64,000 nt of DNA, taken from contig JANWWS010000004.1 in the NCBI GenBank assembly GCA_025055765.1, forward strand, positions 62,001 to 126,000. The letters run 5' to 3'. The stretch is from Leptospiraceae bacterium (GTDB taxonomy: Bacteria > Spirochaetota > Leptospiria > Turneriellales > Turneriellaceae). A program made the translations under genes and the position numbers. Positions 28,553-37,556 of this stretch are shown piece after piece. The notes below the pieces were generated by a model. That model saw nothing but the letters and a program-made list of their open reading frames with translations, made no database searches and had not been told where the DNA came from. How positions within the stretch are numbered: the first letter of the stretch is position 1; the number at the start of each line of letters is the position of its first letter.

Positions 28553-29050
28553 CTAGGGGTTCGAAGAGAAGGTCTCGCTGTGAACTTCTTCTACTGAGTA
28601 AACCAAATAATCTAGCTCTACTAAAATAATTACCTCTTCCCCGTAGCGGGCAATGCCTTTGACCAAAGTCTTCGTTTCATGGGATACCATTTCGGGATTC
28701 TGCTCAATGTTTTCCACACTTACCTGAATCACGCGGTTTACTTCATCCACAACCATACCTGCTAATTTACCATTGTTATTGACAACGATGATGCGGGTAA
28801 ACTCGTTGTAATCTCGGCTTTCCATCCCAAATTTTTCCCGAAGTCCAATTATGGGGATAATATTGCCACGTAAGTTCATTACGCCTAAAACAAAGTTCGG
28901 CGAGCGGGGTAGCTTTTTAATGGTGCCCATGCGAATGACCTCCTGTACTTTCTCAATTTCCACCCCATATTGCTCGCGACCTACGGAAAAAACCACTAAT
29001 TGAATTGTTTGGCTAGTATTTTCGTTCTTTTTGTCTTGTTCTGAACTCAT
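28553..29050 (-). CDS. cheW: Chemotaxis coupling protein CheW
   Basis: A 165-residue CheW-domain protein that links chemoreceptors to the kinase CheA. The domain runs from about residue 17 (IQLVVFSVGREQYGVEI) through the conserved VMNLRGNIIPIIGLREKFG segment to VDEVNRVIQV. It is not beside other che genes, so it is a stand-alone copy. Its ATG is two bases after the stop of the membrane-protein gene and ribD follows one base later, indicating an operon of mixed functions. Confidence 0.95.
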   Translation of the reverse strand: MSSEQDKKNENTSQTIQLVVFSVGREQYGVEIEKVQEVIRMGTIKKLPRSPNFVLGVMNLRGNIIPIIGLREKFGMESRDYNEFTRIIVVNNNGKLAGMVVDEVNRVIQVSVENIEQNPEMVSHETKTLVKGIARYGEEVIILVELDYLVYSVEEVHSETFSSNP

Positions 29051-29052
29051 TC

Positions 29053-29646
29053 TTACCAGTTACCCTCCTCTTCAGCTTTATCGGGTTTGCGCAAACTCAG
29101 CTTCCCTTCGATTTTTTCACCTTGGCTTAGCCGATAAAGTAATAGAACAAGACACACCACGTAATTAAATAAAATCCACAAAAAGCTCAAGGCATGGTAA
29201 AGTCCATAAACCATGAGCATTTTTCCCATGAACATGACGGTAAAACCAAAGAAAGCCGGGGTATCTTCGTAGATAAGTTTTTTTACAAAAGGAGATAGTT
29301 GAATATCATCAAAGTATTGCTCTCTTAAGAAAGGAAGACCCAAAAACCAAAGCCCCGGCAGGATAGCTGAATGGAAAAAATAACTTTCGTAATGAGCCCC
29401 ATAGAGCCCACCCATATAGCTAAACAAAAATGCCAATACAGCGCCAATACCAATTCCAAGATAACTTGCGGAAGTATCTTCTTTGACTAGGTTTTGCCAC
29501 TCCTTCCAAAGATATTTCTCTATGTGAAGCAGTTCTTCCCTCGGATATTCCCGACGACCATCACTAAATAAACGGCGATAGTAATGTATTAGCAATACAA
29601 GCGCCACAGAAAATAAGACAAAAATCGCCAGTACGAGTAGCTCCAT
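29053..29646 (-). CDS. Membrane protein of unknown function
   Basis: About 197 residues with an N-terminal membrane helix, a charged cytoplasmic segment and about four more hydrophobic helices, ending in a charged tail. The family is not recognised. The frame is open to a TTG at 29700, which would add a basic 18-residue leader, but that TTG lies inside a strong inverted repeat; the ATG at 29646 is preferred. Neither start has a clear ribosome site. Its two-base spacing to cheW makes a role near motility or signalling possible but unproven. Confidence 0.75.
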   Translation of the reverse strand: MELLVLAIFVLFSVALVLLIHYYRRLFSDGRREYPREELLHIEKYLWKEWQNLVKEDTSASYLGIGIGAVLAFLFSYMGGLYGAHYESYFFHSAILPGLWFLGLPFLREQYFDDIQLSPFVKKLIYEDTPAFFGFTVMFMGKMLMVYGLYHALSFLWILFNYVVCLVLLLYRLSQGEKIEGKLSLRKPDKAEEEGNW

Positions 29647-29689
29647 TATCGGTATTGTCGGTCTTCTTGGAGCATGTTGTCGAGCTTTT

Positions 29690-29711
29690 TTCCCGGCCAA
29701 TAGGCCGGGAA
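29690..29711 (-). repeat. Strong hairpin between hsp20 and the membrane-protein gene
   Basis: TTCCCGGCC (29690–29698) and GGCCGGGAA (29703–29711) are perfect inverted copies around the loop AATA: nine GC-rich pairs. No T-run follows on the minus strand (an A-run does), so it is not a normal intrinsic terminator. It could stabilise the hsp20 message or reduce read-through or translation of the downstream gene. Confidence 0.6.
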
Positions 29712-29714
29712 GCT

Positions 29715-30230
29715 TTAGGCTTCTTTTACTTCTATCTTGCGAACGTTTTCTCGGGCCTTCTCGGTCTTGGGCAGCACCACCGTTAAAACACCGTTTTTAA
29801 AAGTTGCATCGATTTTGCTAAAGTCGATTTCCTGTGGGAGGGCAATAACACGGCGAAAGCTACCATAGGCACTTTCCATTATATGGACTTTTTCTTTTTC
29901 TTCTTTCTTCTCGTATTTTTTTTCACCCTCAATTACTAAGGCGCTGTCCGTATGAGTGATGGTTATGTCTTTTTTCTCTAGACCTGGTAATTCAGCTGTA
30001 ACCACTATTTCCTTTTCGGTCTCTTTAATGTTTACAGATGGTATGAATTGGCGGAAATATTTTTCGGTTTCAGTGAAAAAAGGCTTCATGCTCTGAATTC
30101 CTGCATCCCAGCGTGTCATGGCATCTCCGAAAAGGCGGTTCATATCTGCCTGCAGGCTGTTAATTCGATTAATTAGGTCATTCCAAAGCTGCTCGCGTCC
30201 TTCACGGGTAAATGGGCTTAATTCGAACAT
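29715..30230 (-). CDS. Small heat-shock protein (Hsp20 / alpha-crystallin family)
   Basis: ATP-independent chaperone that holds unfolding proteins. The 171-residue sequence has a helical N-terminal arm (to about 65) and an alpha-crystallin domain, seen as PSVNIKETEKEIVVTAELPG, and the A-x-x-x-N-G-V-L-T-V core (ATFKNGVLTVVLPK). A strong AGGAGGAT ribosome site precedes the ATG. A palindrome lies upstream (30254–30263); no CIRCE element was seen. First gene of the run that ends with infA. Confidence 0.95.
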   Translation of the reverse strand: MFELSPFTREGREQLWNDLINRINSLQADMNRLFGDAMTRWDAGIQSMKPFFTETEKYFRQFIPSVNIKETEKEIVVTAELPGLEKKDITITHTDSALVIEGEKKYEKKEEKEKVHIMESAYGSFRRVIALPQEIDFSKIDATFKNGVLTVVLPKTEKARENVRKIEVKEA

Positions 30231-30253
30231 AGGTATCCTCCTATTGTTTGGTT

Positions 30254-30263
30254 TTTCCGGAAA
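30254..30263. promoter_or_regulatory. Palindrome TTTCCGGAAA upstream of hsp20
   Basis: A perfect ten-base palindrome lies about 25 bases before the hsp20 ATG, in the region expected to hold the promoter or leader. It could be a regulator site; no known heat-shock operator consensus matches. Confidence 0.25.
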
Positions 30264-30353
30264 CCCGGCTCGTTATCGTCAATGCTAAGCTGCAATTATC
30301 CTCTGAAAAGCATTTTTTTCTAGACTAATTGCCTCATCTCCCCAAATGCCGCC

Positions 30354-31007
30354 ATGGCCTTATGGACTCTCATGACTCTTTTGGCGACACCAATCTTGGC
30401 CATGGGTGCTGTGGCCGATATGCCCCGTCATAGCCCAGAAGAAGCCCTCGAGAGGGTTAAGTTCTCACTGAGAAAAATCGGGGCAACTTATCGGGAAAAC
30501 GAAGAGACAGAAGGTTTTCATTACCGACTTGACTCCACTTTTTTCTCTCCTTTTGACTTTCAAATTTACATAGGAAGCTTTGCCCCACAAAAAACTATTA
30601 TCAGGGTAGACTCTTCCCGGGGGATGGAAAAAGCTCTTTGTGATGTCATTGTGCAAGATGCGGAGTTAGCCAAATTCGACAAACGCTATGGCCGCAAATT
30701 TTGGTTTGTAGGAGATACTTTGACTCTCGCCTCGCCGTTTTTAGGCTATTTGTATACCCAAATTGACAGCCCGTTTGCCAGCCGAAATTTTTACTGGAAA
30801 AGCCTTCTTTTTCTAGGGGGGGATCTCCTGCTATTGTGGATTGGAGGAAAGACCTTCTTTACCCATGGCTTTGATCCCCTAAGAAGAGGAAAAGTGGCGA
30901 CAGCCATCCTCCTTGGAGGATACCGCCTCGCCTTCTTGCCAGGCTTTCACCTCCGTTTCGTAGCCCAAGACAGACTGGTGAGCCTAAACTATGCCTTTCG
31001 CTATTAA
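30354..31007 (+). CDS. Exported or membrane protein of unknown function
   Basis: A 217-residue protein with an N-terminal hydrophobic segment resembling a signal peptide (LWTLMTLLATPILAMGAVA). A mixed alpha/beta region of about 100 residues follows, then two hydrophobic stretches near residues 125–175 that may cross the membrane. The family is not recognised. There is no good ribosome site; an ATG six codons downstream (30372) is an alternative. It stands alone, reading away from hsp20 and into a decayed region. Confidence 0.65.
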   Translation: MALWTLMTLLATPILAMGAVADMPRHSPEEALERVKFSLRKIGATYRENEETEGFHYRLDSTFFSPFDFQIYIGSFAPQKTIIRVDSSRGMEKALCDVIVQDAELAKFDKRYGRKFWFVGDTLTLASPFLGYLYTQIDSPFASRNFYWKSLLFLGGDLLLLWIGGKTFFTHGFDPLRRGKVATAILLGGYRLAFLPGFHLRFVAQDRLVSLNYAFRY

Positions 31008-31961
31008 CTTGACAAAGACGAAAGAATTTAAATGATTAAGCCAAGCTCTGACCTCACGATTTATCCCAGGTGAGGCTTGTGCTAGAGCCCCTGGTCCTAG
31101 ATGGGCTTGTGCGGCGACTTTAGCTTCTGCCAACAAGCAGCCATTACTAGGAGGCGAAAGTAGTCTCAAACTAAATCTAACGCTTTAGGGCCTTCTGCAG
31201 AAGTCGAAACCCCTCTTCTCATTTTGAACCCACTAAGTCACGCCGCTCAAAATTCCACAGAGAAGACAAGGTTCCCTCTTTCCCCTAAACCACAACTATG
31301 CCAAGATTATCGCAGCAGTTCTAAATCCCAACAATAAATTTATAACTATTCGCGTTGAAGAGCATGCTGACTCGACAAGCGCGATAGCAGGGCTCTTACT
31401 GCTGACCTCTACCTTCGGCGCAAAGCTTTTGCTACTAAACCATTTTTCGTAAAGGGCGGCGCCTTAAATAGCGGCAGGGGGATTTTCTTATATCTCGTCA
31501 ACTTTGCCCTTTGGGTCAAGAAGGCTTCCAACTGTGGCTATGCCCAAAAACTCTGGTTCCGCCTTTTTTCGCGCTAGAAATTAGTTGGCGAATTTGGGCC
31601 ACGGAAAAACAAAGATGGCCCCAAAACCCGCTTAGGCAAGCTCACCCAACAAATGCCGAGAAAAACACCATGCTGGTCTTTTAGCGATGCTGGCTCGTTA
31701 CCTATAGATAGGGGGCGACAACCAAAGGGGCAAACATCTGGCCAGCACATATACCTTTTAGCACTTCAGATACCGCGCCCGGGCAGGCACGCTTTACCTT
31801 AATTGGTGGTGTTGGCTTAGATGGATGGGAGACGAGCAAAAAATCGCAAGCCACAGTTTGGTGACCCAAGTAGGTATCCTAGGGCTTATCGTGCTCTCGC
31901 TCGGTGGTAAAAACCTAATTTGTAATTACCGCACACATAACGGTAAAAATGAAAGATCACC
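31008..31961. other. Long stretch without an intact gene
   Basis: About 950 bases between the 217-residue exported protein and the end of rseP. No complete open frame, RNA gene or terminator was found. Several plus-strand frames of 40–70 codons read protein-like sequence and hand over to each other at stops, as expected for a gene or genes inactivated by frameshifts. Confidence 0.6.
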
Positions 31962-31965
31962 CTAG
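31762..31965 (+). pseudogene. Possible 3' remnant of a membrane-protein gene
   Basis: A 67-codon frame without an early start codon ends at TAG 31963–31965, overlapping the rseP stop by a few bases. It contains GDEQKIASHSLVTQVG then a hydrophobic GILGLIVLSLGGKN segment and a charged tail, like the last helix of a small membrane protein. Other broken frames upstream (for example 31300–31440, reading AAVLNPNNKFITIRVEEHAD) could belong to the same or another dead gene. A DoxX-like origin is a guess. Confidence 0.3.
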
Positions 31966-33512
31966 AGCCATCCCCTAATAAAGACATCATAAATATCAAG
32001 AGCGATTACATAAACCCCCAGGGCAATGAAAAAGGCAAAGCCCAGACGGTAACTTAAAGCGATGGCTTTTGCCGGAAGAGGTTTATATAGGGCCTCTATG
32101 AGATAAAAGACAATGTGACCCCCGTCTAGTACAGGTAGGGGCAAAAGGTTCATTATCCCTAAGATAATAGTGATTTGCGCAAGCAAAAACCAGTAGGTTT
32201 CCCAACCATGGGAGACCGATTTTGCAGCGACGGCCATTATCTTCACTGGTCCTGAAATACTCTTGTTAAACGAGAGCTTCCCCTGCAAGATGCGGTAGAG
32301 ACCCACCACCGTACCATGGATTACGGTAACAAGTTCATTTATACTTCTCTCCACCAGAGAGAAAAAGTCTTGACCCAGCTGAGCCTTCTCAGCATCTACC
32401 CCTTCCGCCAAGGTAAGTCCTAGCATCTTACGAACTCCGAGGGAAACCTGGGCTTCTACCTCGACAGCCCCCAGCCGAAGCCTTGCTCTTTTCCCTTGAA
32501 ATGGCATAAGGGCCTTTTTTAGGGCATCCCATTGGTCAAAACTTTCATCTCCCAACTGGATCCGTGAGTAAAGCTCCTTTTGGTTCGCTAAAATTTCTCG
32601 GTCGGCCAGGGGCATTTGGGTTTGTACATCCACCATTTGCCGCAAAAGAAGATTCTCAACTCTCTGGAGGGGGATTTCCACAACCAATTCCTTTTCCTGG
32701 GCAGGGAAAAAGAAATCATTTCCCTTGCGCAAAAGGAAGAGCTTTACTTTCTCGTGAGCTTTTTCATTTAGATAGGTCACGAGGGATTTAACTGTGCTTA
32801 CCTTTTGCTCATCTACCTGAATAATTTTGTCACCTTGCAATAAAATAACCCCATTTGGGTATTGGCGGTTTTGAGTGACCTGCAGATACGCCCTTCCCAT
32901 GGGGCGCATTCCCCCAATGGCGCGGATACCCCCTTCTTCTTTTTGGGGCACCACAACTTCAAGATCCATAATCTTGCCATCCCTTTCAATGGTGAAAATA
33001 AAGCGAGGGGACTCTGCCAGGGCTATAGCATAACCTACCCGATCAAAAGAAGGGGTTTCTTTTCCATTGACAGCGAGGATTCTATCTTTACTTTTAAGAC
33101 CAAGTTTAGCTGCCATGGAATCTGGCTTTTCGACTTCAATAATATTTGTCATGGGCTGCCAGCCCAAAAGCATCACAAAGAAAAGAACCAAAAACCCTAG
33201 CAAAATTGAAAATAGAGGACCACCGAAGGCAACAAGAATTCTACGCCAAGGTCCTGCCGCAAAAAAGTCACCAGGTTTGGGATTAGGATGTTCCTTTGTT
33301 GGATCATCCCCATAAAATTCTACGTAACCCCCTAAAGGAATAGCCGTTATTTGGTAAATGGTATCGCCTACCTTTCGGTACCAAATCCCCTTTCCATAAC
33401 CAATAGAAAATATCTTTGGTTTTATCTTCATGAGCTTGCCCATGAGAAAATGGCCTAACTCGTGAAAAAAGATACAGATGCCTAAGAGAAATATAGCTGC
33501 GATAATCTCCAT
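31962..33512 (-). CDS. rseP: Site-2 intramembrane zinc metalloprotease (RseP family)
   Basis: Cleaves membrane-spanning regulators or signal-peptide remnants within the cytoplasmic membrane. The 516-residue protein has the zinc motif HELGH in its first helix, two PDZ-like regions (one around SMAAKLGLKSKDRILAVNGK, another near residues 215–260), and the third zinc ligand in LLPLPVLDGGHIVFYLIEAL near the C-terminus. It is longer than many family members because of inserted periplasmic sequence. In many bacteria it follows cdsA and dxr; here those genes are 10 kb away and it lies nine bases after gcvPB. Confidence 0.96.
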   Translation of the reverse strand: MEIIAAIFLLGICIFFHELGHFLMGKLMKIKPKIFSIGYGKGIWYRKVGDTIYQITAIPLGGYVEFYGDDPTKEHPNPKPGDFFAAGPWRRILVAFGGPLFSILLGFLVLFFVMLLGWQPMTNIIEVEKPDSMAAKLGLKSKDRILAVNGKETPSFDRVGYAIALAESPRFIFTIERDGKIMDLEVVVPQKEEGGIRAIGGMRPMGRAYLQVTQNRQYPNGVILLQGDKIIQVDEQKVSTVKSLVTYLNEKAHEKVKLFLLRKGNDFFFPAQEKELVVEIPLQRVENLLLRQMVDVQTQMPLADREILANQKELYSRIQLGDESFDQWDALKKALMPFQGKRARLRLGAVEVEAQVSLGVRKMLGLTLAEGVDAEKAQLGQDFFSLVERSINELVTVIHGTVVGLYRILQGKLSFNKSISGPVKIMAVAAKSVSHGWETYWFLLAQITIILGIMNLLPLPVLDGGHIVFYLIEALYKPLPAKAIALSYRLGFAFFIALGVYVIALDIYDVFIRGWL

Positions 33513-33521
33513 ACTCCCCGC

Positions 33522-34940
33522 CTATGGATTTTCACTTTGTTGGCAAGTTGAAGCATCTATCCAGCTAAGGATGGGATTTCTAGCCGCCTTTGCTTCATCG
33601 ACTTCTTTAACAAAGGTATATTGGGGATGGCTAACCTGGCCTTCTTCTTTAAGAAAATCCTCGATAGCTTCACTAAAGGCATCTAGCTCTTCCTTGGTTT
33701 CGGTTTCGGTAGGTTCTATCATAATGGCACCTGAGACATTCAAGGGAAAGTACACCGTTGGGGCATAAAATCCAGCATCTAGTAGGGCTTTAGCTAGCTG
33801 CATGGTAGTGGTATTTTTTTCTCGTAATTTTTTATCATCAAAGACCACCTCATGCATGGTTGGTTTGGGAGAGGCAAGCTGAAAAAGGTTGGTAAGGCGT
33901 TTTCGTAGGTAGTTTGCATTGAGTACAGCGTGCTCCGCTACCTCATGGATTCTGTTGCCGTAACTTTTCATATATGCCCATGCCCTCAGGATGTTCGCAA
34001 AATGGCCATAATAGGCTTTGATACGTCCAATGGTATTTGGGGGCTCATAATAGTAATAACGACGATGTCCCTTTTCTTCCTGGCACCCAATTTGAGGAGC
34101 TGGAAGATAAGACAAAAGCCTTTCGCTTACCGCCAAAGCTCCCTGCCCTGGTCCCCCTCCACCATGGGGGGTAGAAAAACTCTTGTGTAAATTCAATTGC
34201 ACCAGATCAGCCCCCATGGCTCCCATAGAAACCTTTCCCATGAGGGCATTAAAATTGGCACCATCTATGTAAAGTAGAGCCCCACTTTTTTCCAGGAGTG
34301 CTTTAATTTCCAGGATTTGCTCCTCAAATATCCCTAGGGTGTTCGGGTTCGTAAGCATAAAGGCTGCCACATGGGGTCCCACAAGCCGGCCCAGCTCCTC
34401 CATATCGGTAAGCCCATCTTTACGAGAGCCTACTTTTACTACCTCAAACCCAGCCATAGCCGCCGAGGCGGGATTTGTTCCATGAGCAGAGTCAGGGATT
34501 AAAATTACAGATCGCTTTTCTTTTTTGTCTGCAAAGTACTTTGCTATCATGAGCACCCCAGAGAGCTCTCCATGGGCTCCCGCTGCTGGGAAAAGGGTAA
34601 CCTTGGGCATGTCAAGAAGCCGTGCAAGCATCTCCTCGGTCTCATAAATTAGGGCCAGAGCTCCTTGGCTTAGTTCTTCAGGTAAATTGGGAGAGAGTTT
34701 GGCAAAAATTTCGTTTTGGGCAAGTTGATCTCCCAGTACGGGGTTGTATTTCATGGTACATGAGCCAAGGGGATAGAGCCCATCTTCCCATGAATAATTT
34801 TGTTGCGCCAATCGGTAGTAATGGCGCATAAGTTCTACCTCACTTAATTTGGGAAAGTTTTTCTCTCTCACAGAACTAGAACCCGTGTACTCGCATAGCA
34901 GTTTTTCTCTTCTCAAAACTTTTAGTGAGCGTTGTGCCAT
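33522..34940 (-). CDS. gcvPB: Glycine dehydrogenase (decarboxylating) subunit 2
   Basis: PLP-dependent P-protein of the glycine cleavage system, in the split form. The 472-residue protein carries GLYPLGSCTMKYNP at the N-terminus, the PDSAHGTNPASAAMAGF cofactor region and the PLP lysine in NLHKSFSTPHGGGGPG. The partner gcvPA and the gcvT/gcvH genes are not in the window. It is divergent from yidC, with only about 140 bases between starts, and sits directly upstream of rseP. Confidence 0.96.
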   Translation of the reverse strand: MAQRSLKVLRREKLLCEYTGSSSVREKNFPKLSEVELMRHYYRLAQQNYSWEDGLYPLGSCTMKYNPVLGDQLAQNEIFAKLSPNLPEELSQGALALIYETEEMLARLLDMPKVTLFPAAGAHGELSGVLMIAKYFADKKEKRSVILIPDSAHGTNPASAAMAGFEVVKVGSRKDGLTDMEELGRLVGPHVAAFMLTNPNTLGIFEEQILEIKALLEKSGALLYIDGANFNALMGKVSMGAMGADLVQLNLHKSFSTPHGGGGPGQGALAVSERLLSYLPAPQIGCQEEKGHRRYYYYEPPNTIGRIKAYYGHFANILRAWAYMKSYGNRIHEVAEHAVLNANYLRKRLTNLFQLASPKPTMHEVVFDDKKLREKNTTTMQLAKALLDAGFYAPTVYFPLNVSGAIMIEPTETETKEELDAFSEAIEDFLKEEGQVSHPQYTFVKEVDEAKAARNPILSWIDASTCQQSENP

Positions 34941-35080
34941 CCCCTAGCCAGGATGCAATCCTACCGTATGCGGCAAAGGATTTTTTGGCGCAAGTGCAAT
35001 TTGCTTTACGCTTTACCCCCTGCTTCTTCTTTGCCATTTATCCTTTAGATAGAATTAGCTGGGAAAGGTTCTGCGTTTCC

Positions 35081-36736
35081 ATGGTCTTATGGTTCAAAGT
35101 AGTGGCTCTCTTTTTACTTGTATTGCTAAGAGCTATTGAGGGTCAGGCGAGTTTAACACAAGCAAATCCGCGCAAGGTTAGCAATATCTTGGTAAAACTC
35201 CCACAAAAGCCAGCGACGAAAGAACTTTGGGTTGAGACCAAGTGGTTTCGAGTAGAGATAGCAAGCGAGGGTGGCCATATCCGATCTTTTTTTCATCGGG
35301 ATCTCGACTACGCGTTACGAGACAACATTGCCCTAACCGATCCCGAAAGCTGGCCCATGCAAGTTTATTTCTGGCCCAACGCCTCGAGAGAAGAGCTACA
35401 AAAAGCTAGCTATGAGTTGAGCAAACGGGAGACTCCTGACGAAATTATTGTTCAGGCAACTCTCCCCGTAATATTAGTCTTAGAAGGAGGCAAACCAAAA
35501 GTTGAGGCACTTTTTGAAAAAACCTACGCTTTTCGCAAGAACCAACATTTTTGGCGGTTTACCTTTTCTTTAGCTACGCGAGATATCCGCGAAAATGTTA
35601 GAATTTCACCTGTGGTCTTCTACCCCATAAGTGTAGTAGGGCCAGCACCTGATGAAAAATCTCCTCGGTCGGCCCAAACCCGCTATGCTTTTGTACATGA
35701 AGACGGAGATTTTCATATTATATACCTTGGTCAAGGCAACTCCTTTCTTGGATGTTCTCCTTCCTCGCAGGGCAACCAAAAATTTGAGGGCAAGGTGGAC
35801 TTCTTTGGTCTCTCCTCGCGCTTTATGATGGTAGGCGTGCAACCTACTCTGACCTCATCCACCCTCCATTACTTCAGCCAAAATCTCGAAAATCCCCAGC
35901 TGCATTTGGAGATCCCATATCTCGATATTACACCAGGAAAAAAGGCTGAACAGTCCTTTATTTTCTATACAGGACCCAAGGTGGGCGACTACCTTTCACC
36001 CAAGAGTGCGCACAACCAAACCCTTCCCTATCGGCAACAGCTGCACAAAGATCTCTACAAAGGCTTTGATTTTGGAATAACGGCGCCCATCCGCGACCTT
36101 ATTGTCCTGGTATTAGACTTCTTTTACCGTCTGATCCCCAACTATGGAGTCGGGATAATCCTCTTTGCTCTTTTATTTAAAGTGCTCTTTTATCGGCTCA
36201 ATCAAAAACAAGCTGAGTCCATGAAAAAAATGTCGGATCTGCAGCCCAAGATTCAGGAAATTAATGAAAAATACCGTGACAACCCACAAGAAAAAAACCG
36301 CCGGCTAATGTTGCTTTATCAAGAGCATAAAATAAACCCTATGGGGGGATGTCTTCCTATTTTAATTCAAATCCCCATCTTTATAGCCCTCTATAGTGCT
36401 TTTTCTGATTCCTACGAGTTATGGAAATCCCCTTTCATTCGGGGCTGGGTAGATGACCTCTCGGAACCTGACATTGTTTATGTCATACCAATCTTTGGCG
36501 GTTTCTCCCTCCATCTTTTGCCAATTCTCATGACACTTACCCAATTTTTACAGACTAAGTTAACTATGTTTACGGGCGATGAGAACCAGAGAAGGCTTAT
36601 GCTGCTTATGCCGTTTCTGATGCTTGTCTTTTTCTGGTCTATGCCATCAGGGGTTGTTTTATACTGGACCGTACAGAATATCCTATCTATACTACAACAG
36701 CTATGGACAAACTTCAGAACGAGTAAGGCAACATGA
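35081..36736 (+). CDS. yidC: Membrane protein insertase YidC
   Basis: Inserts proteins into the cytoplasmic membrane alone or with SecYEG. The 551-residue Gram-negative type has an N-terminal helix, a large periplasmic beta domain (about 40–350) and the conserved C-terminal insertase core, seen in NYGVGIILFALLFKVLFYRLN, MKKMSDLQPKIQEINEKY and NPMGGCLPILIQIPIFIALY. The frame is open to 34925, but the first 52 residues do not look like YidC; the ATG at 35081 begins the first helix. It leads the yidC–jag–mnmE order common in many bacteria. Confidence 0.96.
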   Translation: MVLWFKVVALFLLVLLRAIEGQASLTQANPRKVSNILVKLPQKPATKELWVETKWFRVEIASEGGHIRSFFHRDLDYALRDNIALTDPESWPMQVYFWPNASREELQKASYELSKRETPDEIIVQATLPVILVLEGGKPKVEALFEKTYAFRKNQHFWRFTFSLATRDIRENVRISPVVFYPISVVGPAPDEKSPRSAQTRYAFVHEDGDFHIIYLGQGNSFLGCSPSSQGNQKFEGKVDFFGLSSRFMMVGVQPTLTSSTLHYFSQNLENPQLHLEIPYLDITPGKKAEQSFIFYTGPKVGDYLSPKSAHNQTLPYRQQLHKDLYKGFDFGITAPIRDLIVLVLDFFYRLIPNYGVGIILFALLFKVLFYRLNQKQAESMKKMSDLQPKIQEINEKYRDNPQEKNRRLMLLYQEHKINPMGGCLPILIQIPIFIALYSAFSDSYELWKSPFIRGWVDDLSEPDIVYVIPIFGGFSLHLLPILMTLTQFLQTKLTMFTGDENQRRLMLLMPFLMLVFFWSMPSGVVLYWTVQNILSILQQLWTNFRTSKAT

Positions 36737-36757
36737 AAGCCATTAAGGAGATATGCT

Positions 36758-37552
36758 ATGATTATTCTAAAAACCTATGCGCGCAACGAGAAAGAGGCTA
36801 CAGAACTTTCCTGCCGCTATTTGGGAGCCACCCCAGAGCAAATTGAAATTGTGGTGCACCGAAAGGGCTCCAGTGGTTTTTTGGGTTTTGGCCCCAAAAA
36901 ACCCGGTATCTACCATATTCTCGCGAAACCCAAGTTAACCCCATTACCTGTGATTGCCAAAGGGGTCATTTCTACGATTGTCCATGATATGGGTTACCGC
37001 GTAAAATTTTTGAAAATGGAGCGCCTTGAGGATGGTAAATTTTATGTGGAACTTTCTTCCCAACACGCAGGGGCCATTATTGGAAAGTCGGGAAAGACAT
37101 TAGAGGCCTTGCAATTTTTAGTTAATCTCATTGTCGAAAAAATCATCCAAGAACCACCTAAGATCTTGCTCGACATCGAAAACTATCGGGCACGGCGAGC
37201 CAATCACTTACGTGAATTAGCCCGGCGCACGGCGGAGTATGTGATACGCACTGGGCGCAGCCGCCTTTTAGATCCCTTAAACCCTTACGAGAGGCGGATT
37301 ATCCATCTAACTTTGCAAGACGACACAAGGGTCATGACTATATCGGAAGGGGATGGTGTCTACAAACGCATTCGCATATGCCGAAGGGAAGAGGGGGTAA
37401 GTCAAGAAGATACGCAGAAACCGGCGGCAGATAGCCTAGCAGAAAGTGATGATCTCACCGAAAACTTTGATGCCGACAGTGACGAAGAGGGAGAATTCCA
37501 GGGCTTTACAGAAGAAAGCCAAGAAGATAAGGATGAAATAAACCCCCAGTAA
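36758..37552 (+). CDS. jag: Jag/KhpB-like RNA-binding protein
   Basis: A cytoplasmic RNA-binding protein of 264 residues with a Jag-N domain (to about 50, including GFLGFGPKKPG), a KH domain (GAIIGKSGKTLEALQFLVN) and an R3H domain ending in GVYKRIRICRR. The last 55 residues are an acidic low-complexity tail. A good AGGAG ribosome site lies seven bases before the ATG. It is between yidC and mnmE, its standard position. Confidence 0.95.
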   Translation: MIILKTYARNEKEATELSCRYLGATPEQIEIVVHRKGSSGFLGFGPKKPGIYHILAKPKLTPLPVIAKGVISTIVHDMGYRVKFLKMERLEDGKFYVELSSQHAGAIIGKSGKTLEALQFLVNLIVEKIIQEPPKILLDIENYRARRANHLRELARRTAEYVIRTGRSRLLDPLNPYERRIIHLTLQDDTRVMTISEGDGVYKRIRICRREEGVSQEDTQKPAADSLAESDDLTENFDADSDEEGEFQGFTEESQEDKDEINPQ

Positions 37553-37556
37553 TCCC

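Noticed and set aside
30984-31169. Sixty-one-codon minus-strand frame as a gene
   Set aside because: Composition looks like the reverse of a decayed region; no start signal and no neighbours in the same direction.
34925-35080. Fifty-two-codon extension upstream of YidC as part of the protein or a separate small gene
   Set aside because: It does not resemble YidC, YidD or RnpA and lies in the gcvPB/yidC promoter space; the ATG at 35081 begins a normal YidC helix.
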